Assembly (NCBI GenBank): GCA_020543525.1
Contig: JAHYIO010000001.1
Span: 1,860,001 to 1,924,000, forward strand
Direction of reading: 5' to 3'
DNA length: 64,000 bases
From: Coriolopsis trogii
Lineage: Eukaryota > Basidiomycota > Agaricomycetes > Polyporales > Polyporaceae
This document shows, one piece after another, positions 36,367 through 47,754 of this stretch. Positions within the stretch are counted from its first letter, which is position 1. Every line of letters begins with the position of its first letter. Below the pieces are notes generated by a model. It made no database searches and was not told the origin of the DNA. It saw nothing but the letters and a program-made list of their open reading frames with translations. The translations under genes and the position numbers were made by a program.

Positions 36367-39300
36367 CTAGTCCATATACAAATCATCGTCGTCCGACGAC
36401 ATGTTTTCCTCGATTTCTCTCTCCTCGTCCGTGTCCTTCGCTCCACCAGCAGAACGAGGCGATCGTCCACCGGGTATCCGCAGCCTCAGCACGACGCCAG
36501 TCGACCGCTGTCGCGTCGAATATCTCGTCTGTCTCGTCGACGAGGGAGCTTCCTTCACAGGAGTCGCAGGAGCTGGACGGCTCACGGCACCCATCTCGAC
36601 GTCTGGTGCGGAAACAACGGTATTGTCCGAGGTGCCGGACACTGAAGGAGGTGTAGGGGCAACGATGGGTCCATCCACGCGCGTGCTCGTAGGGCCAATA
36701 TCCTCGGTCTTGTTCTCGTCCGCGAGTATAATCGGCAACTCGTCCTCCGCCTTCTCGTTCGCCATGCTTTCGTCTGCGACCTTGCGCCGTTTGGCAGAGT
36801 TGGGAAGGGCGGGCCGCTGCTTGTCCGAGTAGTACTGGGCGTTGGCGCGGACGAGCTCTTGGTAGAAGGCCGTGTTGAATTCGAGACACTGCAAGCGGAC
36901 CAGCGGTGCGCGCAGCTCGCCCCTGTTGTACATCTCGAGCACCTGGCCGGATGACGTGACGGTGTTCCACAAGGGCTTGTTGGTACAATTCTTTGTCTTC
37001 TCCTTGTTGAACGTGGTCTCGGAGTATGTCGACTTCACCTAGAGGTACAATCAGTCACGCAAGGAAGGGGGAAAACGGGACCGCTGTATGCACCTTGGCT
37101 GGCAGCGTCTCCCACTCTTCCTTTGAGAGTGGACCAACCCGCAAGGCATGGTACCATCCACAGTAGAGGAAGAACTTGCCGGCTCCGACGAAAACGTGGC
37201 GGTATTCTCCCTGATCGTTGAAGAGCTTGCGATCTCGGCCCAGCCCCACTTGCATGTACCCATGCTGTCCGGGTCCGGGCGGAGACCAGGCATTGTGATC
37301 CATGTTGGGGCATAGATAGTCGCTAATGTCATGTTTTCGTGCGAGTGCAGTCGCGCTCTCAGTGCACCTGGTAAAGGTGAGCCTCGATAGCAGGCGATGC
37401 GATTGCTGACTCACCGGACGACGAGGCCCTGTACAGATCCCCCTAGTATATTGCTAAGCGACTGCCGAGTGAAGATCTCGGGTGCAGGACCACTGGAGCC
37501 GAAGTCGACGGAGACGACGGGAAAAGCAGCTAGTGGGGCTGCGCGTGTGGGTGGTAAGGGGACACCGTGCGCTACAAGGTCGAGGGAATACCCGACATTT
37601 CCTGAAGACCAGGATGGTCCCGCCTTCATGACAGCATGTCCTCGCTTTCGCGATGACGCGGTTGTAGACCGGCTGTAGGAGACCTATCAGTGTCGTGAGG
37701 CAAATCCCTGCGTCATGACGTACCTAGAGATTGAGCCAGCAATGGATCCTCGTCGTTTGGCTTCCTGCTCTGCAGCTGCTGCACGGAGACTCGCGACTTG
37801 CTCGTCCTTCTCGCGCAGCATGTGTTCGAATTCCTCAATCTTCCGCGCAGCATTGTGAAGCTATCGGACGTTTAGCATGTATGGCGCGGTTTAAGCGACA
37901 GAGTTACCAGAACGTCGGCTTCCTCCCGAAACTGCTGTGCTTGCGCAGTCGTGTTCTGGGCTTGCTCCAGTCGTTCATGATGTTGAACCAAAAGAGCATC
38001 GTAAAGAGACCTCCACGTGTCGCATTGAACATCGCTGCTTGCTAGCTGCGAACATCATGACGTTGTGGGACTCAGGAGGGCGAGTAATATCGACCATCTT
38101 GCCTACCTGCGCCTTCACCGAGGAGAGCTCCCCTTGAAGCTGACCCTCGTGGGCCTGGAGAGTGACAACCGAGGCTTCAAGATCAGCAACAGTGGCATCT
38201 CGTTCCATGACCTGTTCTTGCATCTATAGATACAGCATGCGTCAATGCGGGAACCTTGCGACGGAGTATCAAAAATCGAACGCCGACATACCTCGGCGAT
38301 CTTCTGCTTGAGCTCTGTGACCAGAGTAGAGCACTGGGTTTCATGCGATTTCCTAAGCTCTAAAAATTGTAGAACCACCTCGTTACGCTCGCGTCCTAGG
38401 AGCTCGAACTCGACATCTTTGGCATTGACCTGTTCAGCGATTGATGCAGCAGCGGTGGCATGTTCTTCAGCTACTTTGACAAGTTCCTTCACAGCGTCCT
38501 TCATCAGAGCGACCTCGTCGACGTATTCCAGATGCTTTGGCCGCCGTCAGTATGTACCAATAGGCACACGATCAGAAAGCAGCAAACTTTGGCCTCGCAA
38601 TTTGCGTGCACATCTTGCAGGGCCAAGAGCTCTTCCGTAAGCTGGTCTATGCGTGACTGTGCTGCATTAGTTTCTTGTACGAGAGTTTGTTTCTCTTGTT
38701 GTAGCCTGGCAAGCGAGGTCTGTAGCTTCGCGCATTTCCTCTCAGCGGTCTGGTGAGCGGCCATAAACTGCGTGTTCTCCTCAATCAGCTGGTCCACGCG
38801 TGCCTTGGTATCCGCGTGCTACGGGATCCTCAGAGAAGCTCCAAAGTCAGATGAGACAACGGGACTCACTGCCTTACGAAGCGACTGGAACTCCTCCTGC
38901 AGATGAACGTGCCACTGGACGGTGCTCCGAAGCCAACCAAGCGTTTTTGCTATGCTGATGGGTTTCGCCATATTGAGCTGCATGTGCATGAAAACCTTGT
39001 CCGGTATTGCTGATGTTAGGCGGACTTACCTCGTTCAGATTGATGGCCTGCTCGGTTGCAAGTTTCGCATTGTCATAGAGGACCCGCTCTAAGAGCTCCA
39101 TGACGTCCAACACGTACTGTGAACCCAGCGAGTCAATCTACCCGACGTCAAGATCCAAATCAGACGGTCCTTCAAGCGTTCACTGTAGTCCTACCTTTGC
39201 CTGGCTCTCAGGGACGGCACTCTGCAAGTCAGCATTGTCTTTCAGCGCGATACGTTGCAGTTCGTTCTGCTTGAGGGAAAAGTCCCCTTGAGTTACGGCG

Positions 39301-39611
39301 AACTGCACACAAAGTAAGTTGATGGAAGATATGTGCAAGGCCCCAGGGCGACTCACACTGTGTGCTTTACCATGCAACTTGTGCAACAACATTGCATCCC
39401 CCACGGCCGACTCTAGAGCCTCTACCTGGTCTTGCGCGAATTCTGGATGCAAGAACACATCCTGCGCATCAAAGTGAGGTGATGCGAGTGGGTACGCTCA
39501 TCAGCCGGGACTCACTTGCATGAAAACACGTCTCTCCCGGGCATGACTCGCGTTGGCAGCAAAAAGATACGACAAGCCTCTCGCTTGAGTGAGGACAAAG
39601 TCCGGATCCAT
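36367..39611 (-). CDS. coiled-coil protein with C-terminal domain of unknown function (possibly DUF6697)
   Basis: Ten or more short exons run from the ATG at 39611 (MDPDFVLTQARGLSYLFAAN) to the stop at 36367. The N-terminal two thirds is broken coiled coil: FAQDQVEALESAVGDAMLLH, AAHQTAERKCAKLQTSLARL, MKDAVKELVKVAEEHATAAA, MQEQVMERDATVADLEASVV. A globular domain follows: YLCPNMDHNAWSPPGPGQHG, then RHVFVGAGKFFLYCGWYHAL, LRVGPLSKEEWETLPAKV, and on to LVRLQCLEFNTAFYQELVRA. The tail is Ser/Pro/Thr-rich and ends in an acidic SSDDDDLYMD. The aromatic FLYCGWY...LSKEEW pattern recalls a domain found in Agaricomycete proteins (DUF6697 in my memory), but this was not checked. No function is known. Several exon borders are estimates, and it could be two adjacent genes. 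Confidence 0.65.
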
Positions 39612-40042
39612 AGGGGTTCAGGGCGAGCGACGACGCTCGCAACGTCGGAGAAAGCGGGAGAAAGTCAAGGCAGAGGTCCGCTCGAGCAGATTTCCATCCA
39701 GGCGATAGATAGAGGACGATAGAGGCAGCAGAGGGCCGCGGTCTTCCAGCGACGCGTGCAGTCAATTATCAGGCAAGACGCGTCAGTCGCGTCCCTCGCG
39801 TATGCTAGACGCCCATGACCCGGCACCTGACCGTTACTCTCCGCTCGTCCGTCAGCTTCTGATTGGTTGCACGTCAATCACTCCGCCTTCCTGCAGATCG
39901 CGACAGAGATTACAAGCTGCTAGGCATTCTCGTGAGTAACTATATGCGAAAGCGTACGAAAGTAAGTCTATGGACGTCCACAACAGATTCGAGTTTTGTA
40001 GCCCAGCCCAGCACCCTGCAGCTACAGACAGACAGACACTCA
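39612..40042. other. intergenic between coiled-coil gene and PDH E2
   Basis: This 431-bp stretch contains the promoter of the coiled-coil gene and the 3' UTR of PDH E2. A short CAGA repeat sits near 40027. Nothing else seen. Confidence 0.5.
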
Positions 40043-41679
40043 TCACAGCATGAACGTCAACGGGTTCTCAAGGTAGCCCTTGAACGCTGCCAGCCAGCGC
40101 GCGCCCACCGCACCGTCCACCGTCCGGTGGTCTGCGCTAAGGGTCACCTTCATGACTTGCGTCACCTTGAATCCCCGCTCCTCTTCCGGAGCCGGCACGA
40201 GCGTCGGCTGCGTCGCACCAACGGCCAGAATACATGACTGTGGTGGGTTGATGATCGCTGTAAAGTGCGAGATACCAAACATGCCGAGGTTGGACACAGT
40301 GAAGGTACCGCCCTAGATACGCTCATGTGAGAAATGCGTCATAGAACAGAGGTCGGGTGCGGATCTCACCTGGTATTCCTGCGGCTGCAGCTTACCGTCA
40401 CGGGCCTTCTTCGCGAGCGACTTGCCTTCCGACGATATTGAGGCAAGACCCTTCGCTCCGACGTCCTTGATGATGGGTGTAATGAGACCAGTTGGTGTGG
40501 CAACCGCGACGGAGATGTCAGCCTTTTTGTATCTATCTACCTGTCAGTGTGTGCTTCAAACAGTTCAAATAATAGAGACATACTGCCTGATGACCTCACC
40601 CATCCATGCCGAGTTCGCCTCGGGAACATCAGCAAGCGCACACGCAACAGCCTTCAGCACAAAGTCGTTGACCGACAGCTTCGCCGACTTGTCCTTCTCG
40701 CCCAGCGTCTTGTTGAAGACCTCGCGCAGCTTGAGCACTTTGTCCATATTGATATCAAGCGTAAGGTAGTAGTGCGGGATCTCCTGCTTCGACTGCGTGA
40801 GACGCTGGCCAATGGTGCGACGCATGTTGGAGACAGGGATGTCGATGTAGTCGGGAAGCGAAGCAGAGGGCTGAGGAACGGCCGTTGTAGGCGTGCCAGA
40901 CGTCGCTGCCGAGGGTTGGTACTTCTCCACGTCCTCCCTGAGGATCCGGCCCTCGGGACCACTGCCCTTGACCTTCGCGAGAGGAATGCCACGCTCGAGC
41001 GCAATCTTCTTCGCAACAGGTGTCGCGAAGATGCGGTCGCCCTTGGCAAGCTCGGACTTGGACTCCTGCTTCGAGGGTGCAGAAGTCTTAGACTCCGGTG
41101 CGGGCTTGGGAGCTTCGGGGGCCTTCTCCTCTTTCGGAGCCTCTTTGGGCTTTTCTGAAGCAGCCTCCGAGGCGAGCTTGTCCGCGCCAGACAGGTCATC
41201 GCCCTCCTCGCCGATGATGGCAATGGGGGCACCGACAGCGATGTTCTTCACTCCATCGTTGGCCTACGCGAAGGATAGTGTGACTACGTGGCGAGCTGGT
41301 ATGTGGACAGCACACTCACAATGATCTTCGCGAGAATACCGTCATCCTGGGCCTCTACGTCGATGGTGGCCTTGTCGGTTTCCTGTGACGCAATGAGGTC
41401 ACTGCACATGTCAAGACCGGAAAGCTTGGAACAGACGTACAATCTCCAACAATACATCACCCGCAGCAAAGGTCTCTCCCTCCTTCTTCTTCCACGACGC
41501 GATACCACCCTCCGTCATCGTAGGGCTCATCGCGGGCATAGTGAACTTTTGGAGAGCATGACGGGAGGCCGAGACGTGGAACCCTGTATCGCGCGAGCTG
41601 CCATCAGCAAGCAGCTCGCTCCGAAGATTCTCATATACGCACGTCTGGCAAAGACACCGCGGGCGAGGGAGGAGGCCAT
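40043..41679 (-). CDS. LAT1: pyruvate dehydrogenase E2, dihydrolipoamide acetyltransferase
   Basis: This is the core enzyme of the mitochondrial pyruvate dehydrogenase complex, moving acetyl groups from lipoyl-lysine to CoA. It has a presequence ([20 protein letters not shown]) and mature start [20 protein letters not shown]. One lipoyl domain spans about residues 45-120 ([20 protein letters not shown]; the lipoylated Lys is in [15 protein letters not shown]). A Pro/Ala/Lys-rich hinge leads to the peripheral-subunit-binding domain ([32 protein letters not shown]). The catalytic domain follows ([20 protein letters not shown]), then [20 protein letters not shown] and the active-site motif [15 protein letters not shown]. 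The end is [12 protein letters not shown] rather than 2-oxoglutarate E2 is favoured by the SPTMTEGGI start. It is divergent from CSL4 (189 bp). Confidence 0.95.
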
Positions 41680-41868
41680 TGTAGAAGTCGTGGACAGCGA
41701 GTGCTGGCTCAGCTGGCAGTGGCAGAAAAGTGGTACGCGACAAGGACCCGTTGGGGCGCGTAAACAGACACAAACTCCGAAGCGCGCGTCGCACTCGGGC
41801 GACCTCGGAGTGGACCACCGTGCCATCTTCTTACGCGCTTGCCGTCTGTTCGCTCTCTGCTCTCTCAT
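41680..41868. promoter_or_regulatory. shared divergent promoter PDH E2/CSL4
   Basis: Only 189 bp separate the two start codons, so the promoter is bidirectional or overlapping. No TATA box is seen. Confidence 0.5.
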
Positions 41869-42622
41869 ATGTCGTCCGACGTCGTATTGCCAGGACAGCC
41901 AATTCCTCTGCCGCGTGGACCCATACCTCAGGTTGGCAGTGGCATCTACTCTCGGGATGGCGCCGTGAGGGCCAGTCTGATTGGCGTACCCTCGTACTCT
42001 GGATCTGTTTGTGCATTCGCTCTCTCTGCTCTCAGGAATGTCTGAACGAACCGACCTTGCTTCTTCTTGGTCGATGGCGGTGACTATCAGACACTGGAGA
42101 TCAAACGGACGCGACCACGCCCTCCCGCTCCAAACTCGGTGGTTCTTGGATGCATAACTCGGCTTTCTCCCTTGCAAGCTGTTCTTTCGATTACTGTCGT
42201 GGACGGCGTCCCCCTCCCAGCTGGGGAAGAGTTTACTGGTGTCATACGCGTCCAAGATGTACGTGCGACCGAGAAAGACAAGGTGAAAATTGCCGATTGT
42301 TTTCGAGGGGGAGACGTTGTGAGAGGCTTGGTGGTACGTCCGTTCATCGTTCTCTGCGATGTTTTCATAAACACCATGCATGCTCTTTAGCTGTCGTTAG
42401 GCGATGCACGGAGCTACTACGTGACTACCGCACGAAATGACCTCGGCGTCATCTTCGCCACCAGTGAGGCCGGTGAGTCGTTTGCGAGGCTTGTGGGTCT
42501 CATTTTGTGAACTTATGAGAACAATAGGCGCGAGTATGGAACCTGTTTCCTGGCAGGAGATGCGGTGTCCCAAGACCGGGAAGATCGAGAAACGCAAATG
42601 CGCTAAGCCAGAAGGCATGTAG
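41869..42622 (+). CDS. CSL4: exosome complex subunit CSL4 (EXOSC1)
   Basis: Csl4 is one of the three S1/KH cap proteins of the RNA exosome, acting in 3'-5' RNA decay and rRNA processing. Four exons give about 185 residues. The N-terminal domain shows VVLPGQPIPLPRGPIPQVGS and ends SGSTLEIKRTRPRPPAP. The S1 domain follows (SVVLGCITRLSPLQAVLSIT, then EEFTGVIRVQDVRATEKDKV and FRGGDVVRGLVLSLGDARSY). The protein ends with the zinc-ribbon-like part (LGVIFATSEAGASMEPVSWQ, then MRCPKTGKIEKRKCAKPEG), with only part of the Cys pattern retained, as usual in eukaryotic Csl4. The start at 41869 and stop at 42620 are clear. The 450-bp inverted repeat begins 335 bp downstream. Confidence 0.92.
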
Positions 42623-42957
42623 GATAGGAGTATCTGGCACTAGTGTGGTGCTACGCGTGCTCCTTGAGAGTTGCATGTATGACTAGTCTAGACGACTTTT
42701 GTATGACGATCCTGTATCACTGCATCTCGAATCCCAAAGAGGGAGAGGTGAAGTCACAATCGCCGGAGGACCAAGCGTGGTGGCCCGTGCGCCGCACTAT
42801 AACCAGGCGGCGGCGGGGATCTGTCTTGACTTCTTCCTCTTCCCATAACTTTCACAACGCGCAGGACGCGGCGTTAATCCTTCTCTTCTCTTCTCTCCGT
42901 CATCCTCACAGAGGCCTCGCCTAACTCAGATTGACGTTGTGGGACGCGTTCATTACC
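42623..42957. other. intergenic, promoter-like sequence before the inverted repeat
   Basis: After the CSL4 stop there is a TATA-like CTATAA (42797-42802), then a pyrimidine-rich run (about 42830-42910) ending near the left arm. This resembles a plus-strand promoter and leader, but no coding start follows that I can support. Confidence 0.4.
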
Positions 42958-43407
42958 GCTGTTTTCACACAGCTTGTCGTTTGGCGCCGCGCGCGAGTTG
43001 CGCGCCATCGCTAGTCTCTCGCTGCGACCGTTCCCCCCGAAAAGCAGAACAGCGATATCTCCTCGAGTTCTCCACGTATCCTCTCAATTCTTTCATGTAC
43101 TTGCTCGTCTCTACGGTCCGCAGGGCTGTGAACTAGTCTGCTGCTGCTGCGAACACTCTGTCGAATACTACCTGGTACCTACAATGTGCGCCACAGCCGA
43201 TGCAGAACAAGGATTCCGCGACAACCTCAAGACATAGCACCACCATTTCTTCACTGCTGGACGCTGTATGACTACCCCGAGGGCCTGACAACAAGTTTGC
43301 GCCGGGAGCATGCATCCGGGGGTTGTTGTCCAACCCCCTCCCCCTCCCCCAAGCCGGGTGTTCCCTGGAGCGTGGCATACGTCTACTTTCCTCGTGGGAG
43401 GTTACGA
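42958..43407 (+). repeat. left arm of a 450-bp perfect inverted repeat
   Basis: This arm is, as far as I can read base by base, the exact reverse complement of 44227-44676; equal length shows there are no indels. The similarity continues less exactly outward to a GACGCGT at about 42943 and inward for about 10 bp with one mismatch. The arm contains a CTG run and a polypyrimidine tract (CCCCCTCCCCCTCCCCC). Open frames through it show no known family. Confidence 0.85.
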
Positions 43408-44226
43408 AAGGGAAGGATTTGGATGTGGATGTTGAATTGGATATGAACAGAAAGCTGGATGCAATCCCGGCGATGGTATGCTTCATGTATGATCTTTCTC
43501 TGCCCCCTTCTCCTGCCCTTCCTCGTCCATCTTTGCATACGGTATTGGCATGTAATATGGCGGCGGTCATGTTCATTCCGATATCACTTTGTGTACAATG
43601 TTTGACTGTCACTGCACCTTGTTCACACAAGCTACCTATTGTACCCAGCTCGGCGTCTCATGCTTCTCTCCAAACCCTCATGGCGCGTTCAACCAAACCC
43701 CTATCCGATGATCTGTCGGTTTGTGGTTCACATTCGCTACCTCCAACAATGGTTGTGCAGGTGCTTTCTCTTTGGGTTTGGCAGATATGACAGGAGGCAG
43801 ACGTGGTTGTGCTGATTCGCCATTGGTAGTGTGGTGACATTGTAAAGTGAGTGTGCATAGAGCTCCAGATTATGGAAGAGTAGGGAAATGGTGGGCATGG
43901 AGTATGAAGTGAAAATACAAACATCCAGACCTGCTCATCATGACCAGCATGCAAACTCCGCCATGTGCATCAGACTTATATCAGACATTGCAGGTTTAGC
44001 ATCTAATTGGAGGGATACTATGTGTTGAGACATGGTGTACAGCATGCTACAAGGCCTTAGAGCTCAGGCGACATAATCCAGGTACATCACAAGGGATGAG
44101 GGGGAGTAGGGGAGAGACAGGACAGAGAAAAAGATCGTACATGAAGCATACTGTGATCACAATTGAGCCGTCCTCTGTGTCTCCTCCCAACCTCGTACAT
44201 GACGTCCTAAGCCCACATCTTCCCTC
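43408..44226. other. 819-bp spacer of the inverted repeat
   Basis: There is no supported ORF and no transposase-like sequence. Short diverged inverted similarity continues inside (43476-43503 against 44125-44151), so the original arms were probably longer. The rest is unique sequence of lower GC content. Confidence 0.5.
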
Positions 44227-44676
44227 TCGTAACCTCCCACGAGGAAAGTAGACGTATGCCACGCTCCAGGGAACACCCGGCTTGGGGGAGGGGGAGGGGG
44301 TTGGACAACAACCCCCGGATGCATGCTCCCGGCGCAAACTTGTTGTCAGGCCCTCGGGGTAGTCATACAGCGTCCAGCAGTGAAGAAATGGTGGTGCTAT
44401 GTCTTGAGGTTGTCGCGGAATCCTTGTTCTGCATCGGCTGTGGCGCACATTGTAGGTACCAGGTAGTATTCGACAGAGTGTTCGCAGCAGCAGCAGACTA
44501 GTTCACAGCCCTGCGGACCGTAGAGACGAGCAAGTACATGAAAGAATTGAGAGGATACGTGGAGAACTCGAGGAGATATCGCTGTTCTGCTTTTCGGGGG
44601 GAACGGTCGCAGCGAGAGACTAGCGATGGCGCGCAACTCGCGCGCGGCGCCAAACGACAAGCTGTGTGAAAACAGC
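44227..44676 (-). repeat. right arm of the 450-bp perfect inverted repeat
   Basis: Reverse complement of 42958-43407. Its outer end lies 214 bp upstream of the nudE start codon, so it lies within or next to that promoter. Confidence 0.85.
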
Positions 44677-44694
44677 TGTAAGACGCGTCGGTAA

Positions 44695-44721
44695 CACGTG
44701 CTACTCATCTCGAACCACGTG
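44695..44721. promoter_or_regulatory. two CACGTG boxes upstream of nudE
   Basis: Two palindromic CACGTG motifs (44695-44700 and 44716-44721) have starts 21 bp apart, two helical turns. They lie about 170-195 bp before the nudE ATG. Such sites are bound by bHLH or bZIP factors. Function here is inferred only from spacing and position. Confidence 0.4.
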
Positions 44722-44890
44722 CACTTCCCAAACCAGCAAGTGGGGTCGCGTGGGCGCACAGCGACAAGTTCACTATTCGGGCTGACGGGGGTTGTTCAGT
44801 CACACTGGTCTGGTCTCCTGGCTCCTCCCTTCAAGCTCTCGTCGAGGCTCCTGTTCTTTCGGTTCTGGGCTGTACATAGTTGTCTTCGTC

Positions 44891-47110
44891 ATGACTGCTG
44901 TCCTGCAAGCAACTGACATCCTCCGGAAGGACAGAGGGATGGGCTCTATGGACGACAATGCTATCAAGTAACCGCCCCGCCCCCCGCTCCGCTATCCTTA
45001 TGCTAATCCCCCTCCGACAGCGGTTACTCCTCCTCGGGCACGGACTGGAAGGCGAAGTACTTAGAGGTCGCCGACATGCTGGCAGAGACTCGCGCCGAGC
45101 TCGATGACTTCCACCATTCCAGCAAGGAGCTCGAGGAGGAGCTCGAACGAGAACTAGAGCGGACGGAGAAGGCTCAACAAGAGCTGAAGGTGAAGGTGGC
45201 CAGGGCCGAGAGCGAAAGGGATGACTGGAAGGTGCGTCGAGTAGTCTATCGCCCCGGAGGCGTGGTGCTGAACTGGGTGTAGGCCAAATTCATGCACCTT
45301 CAAACCACACACAATACCACGACTACTTCCCTCCAACGTGAATTGGACACATTACGGCAAGAGCACCAGAAGATCAAGATACAATTACGCGAACTCGAGA
45401 TGGGCAATGATGACTTGGAAAGGAACGAACGGGCGATATCATCAAGCTTGGCGGACGTGGAGCAGAAGTACTCGAAGGCATTGGAGGAGAAGATCCTGTT
45501 GGAACACGAACTCCTCGACAAAGCTAACGTCGAGGAAGAGTGTCAGCGCATGAAGGACGAGCTCAGAGGTGCGTATATGCGTGACATTTTCATTCGTCCC
45601 ATTTCCCCAACAATCCCTTCGTCCTCCAGATGCCAATGAGGAAATCACTATCCTGAAGGATCAGCTCGCTGCTGCGCAGCAGCGTGCTATCAATGTCTCT
45701 GCTCCTTCCATGGAGTCATCTGTGCCGTCCTTGTCGCTACCTCACGCCACACCGTCACTATCGGACGAGGATCTACTCAGCGTACCAACCCCTCCCGATC
45801 TTTGCCTTGCCGACCTCACTCCTCCCCCCGACACCCCCGCAAAGGAATACGCCAAGGATTACACCTCCGCACACCCGCCAATTGCCGCTCCTCGTCCTGT
45901 CCAAGCTGATAACCCCGTTACACCTCCTTCTAGGCCACAACGAGCAGGCCTCCAACCGCCCCGAATCGGAATCTCTACACCTTCCAATGGTGTTTCTTCT
46001 CTTACACGCTCTGTCACTCATCCAGGACTCTTGGCGAGTCCCTCTCGCATACAAGCTCCTCGCACTCCCGTACCACGACCCCCGGTCAGCCGCAATACCT
46101 CTCTCGCTATGAGCACTGCGAGCACAGTCAATGGCGTCAGTGGCACAACGTCGAAGAGTAAGGGGGTGCAGATGGTGTCGGAGATGAGAGCCCGCGTTAG
46201 GATACTGGAGCAGAAGATACACACTCGCGTCCCGCGACTGCGCATGGGCAGTGTCACCAATCGATCCCCAGCTAACGCGATGCCACCCCCGCCAGTACCT
46301 ATCAAGGCCTCTCCTTCCCCAGCCAACTCGACCGCTTCATCATCTCGGTCTGGCTCGCATGAGGAGCGCCTCGTTCCTGTCCCGAAGTCCCGTAGGCAAA
46401 GCGTCGATTTGGGCGCCGACAATATACGGACACCGGACACATCAGGGTGGGTGCTTATCATGGAGGACACACCGTCCCCTGTGAAGGACAAGGACAAGGA
46501 AAGGAAGAGAATCTCCAGTCCTTCCACATCGGCTCCTACCGCGTTCCGCCCCGTGTCTTCCAGCTTCGACTCGCCTCCGGGTGGGAGCAGTCGAACAACG
46601 AGTGCACTGTCACAGAGCGTTATGCCTACTACTGGGATCCGTCGTCCACAATCACGACTCTCCGAAGGACGAAGCAGTGTCAGCACAACCGCAACGACGA
46701 GCACCGCATCCTCTATCCCTACCCCGTCTTCCCGACCTTCCACTCCCACGTTCCTTCCGGTGCCATCGGCCAGTCTGTATAGTGGCAACTCTGGTTTGAA
46801 GCGTTCGACAGGACCTAGTTTGGGCGCATACGGTCAACCGAAGCGGACGTCGCTTGGCGCGAGTACTGCCCATTCTCCCTCCCTAGACTCGCCGTCCTAT
46901 AGCACCCATTCCAACACCACGATACGTCCGCTAAAGGGTTCAGTCATCCCTGCGCCAGCCCTAGGACAAAGTCGGATTGGAAAGCCTGCGACTCGGAGGA
47001 CTAGTGGTGGCCGGAGCTCGCCGGAAGTGTTTTTCTCGGACTCTGGGGTTAACACCCGACGAGCGCGGTCTGGGAGTACGGCGTTGCTGTACGGCAGAAA
47101 TGGGAGCTGA
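44891..47110 (+). CDS. NDE1: NudE/NDEL1 homologue, dynein regulator
   Basis: NudE links Lis1 to cytoplasmic dynein and is needed for nuclear migration in hyphae. Four exons (44891-44967, 45021-45231, 45283-45568, 45630-47110) give 684 residues. The N-terminal coiled coil is typical: DWKAKYLEVADMLAETRAEL, DDFHHSSKELEEELERELER, RELDTLRQEHQKIKIQLREL, ANVEEECQRMKDELRDANEE. This region binds dynein and Lis1 in the family. The remaining ~480 residues are Ser/Pro/Thr-rich and disordered, with an isolated helix (GVQMVSEMRARVRILEQKIH) and basic stretches that may bind microtubules or be phosphorylated. The ATG at 44891 is preferred; later in-frame ATGs in exon 1 (MGSMDD) would lose only a few residues. 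The promoter is flanked by the inverted repeat. Confidence 0.87.
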
Positions 47111-47754
47111 AGCGGTGTCGTTTGTCGGTGCCTTTTGTTGAGATCCGTCTATGCTCTCTCGCCAGTTTGATACTCTTTCGCCAACACCTTGTATTGATGT
47201 TCCGCCGCGCGATTTTCTACTCCTGCTATACTTTTCTTGTTCCTGCGATTATTAGCTGCAATTATTATTTACCACACCCCTTTCCCCCGACATCACACGT
47301 ATTACATAGTAATCATCCCCTCCTTAAAGTCTTTTCCTGAGTCTACGAGCTGACGATACACTACTTGCAGGCCTGGATCCGGGTGGCCCGGGTTCGTGCG
47401 TCTGTACACTCATGTCCCATATATCCATGACGCTTATGAAGATATCCTTGTTATCCCTATCATGATTGCTGCTGGCCCGGCCTTTTAGCTAATTGCCTAA
47501 GAATAGGGGTACATTGTGGTTCTGAGACTCCAGCTATGATATGAACAACATTGTTCACTACCTTTCTTCAGAATGCATAAATTGCTCCATCTGGAAGACT
47601 CCTTCCTTTTTGAGCAGGGAAGTATCGTCGGAGGGGAAGCGCCTTTGCGCCTCATCCTCCGCCACTGACCTCTACATCCAGATCCCGGTCTCTGCGACTC
47701 GCGTTGTGCTCCTTGTGATCTTTGACAGTACCTCACTGGATAGCTAGACGGCAA
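47111..47754. other. intergenic between nudE and ESS2
   Basis: This 644-bp stretch is AT-richer than its surroundings, with the nudE 3' UTR (T-rich, 47150-47330) and the ESS2 promoter. No ORF of interest. Confidence 0.5.

Noticed and set aside
42974..43446. Protein-coding gene inside the inverted-repeat arm
   Set aside because: The same frames appear in both arms because the DNA is identical. There is no good start codon, domain or intron pattern, so repeat DNA is the better reading.
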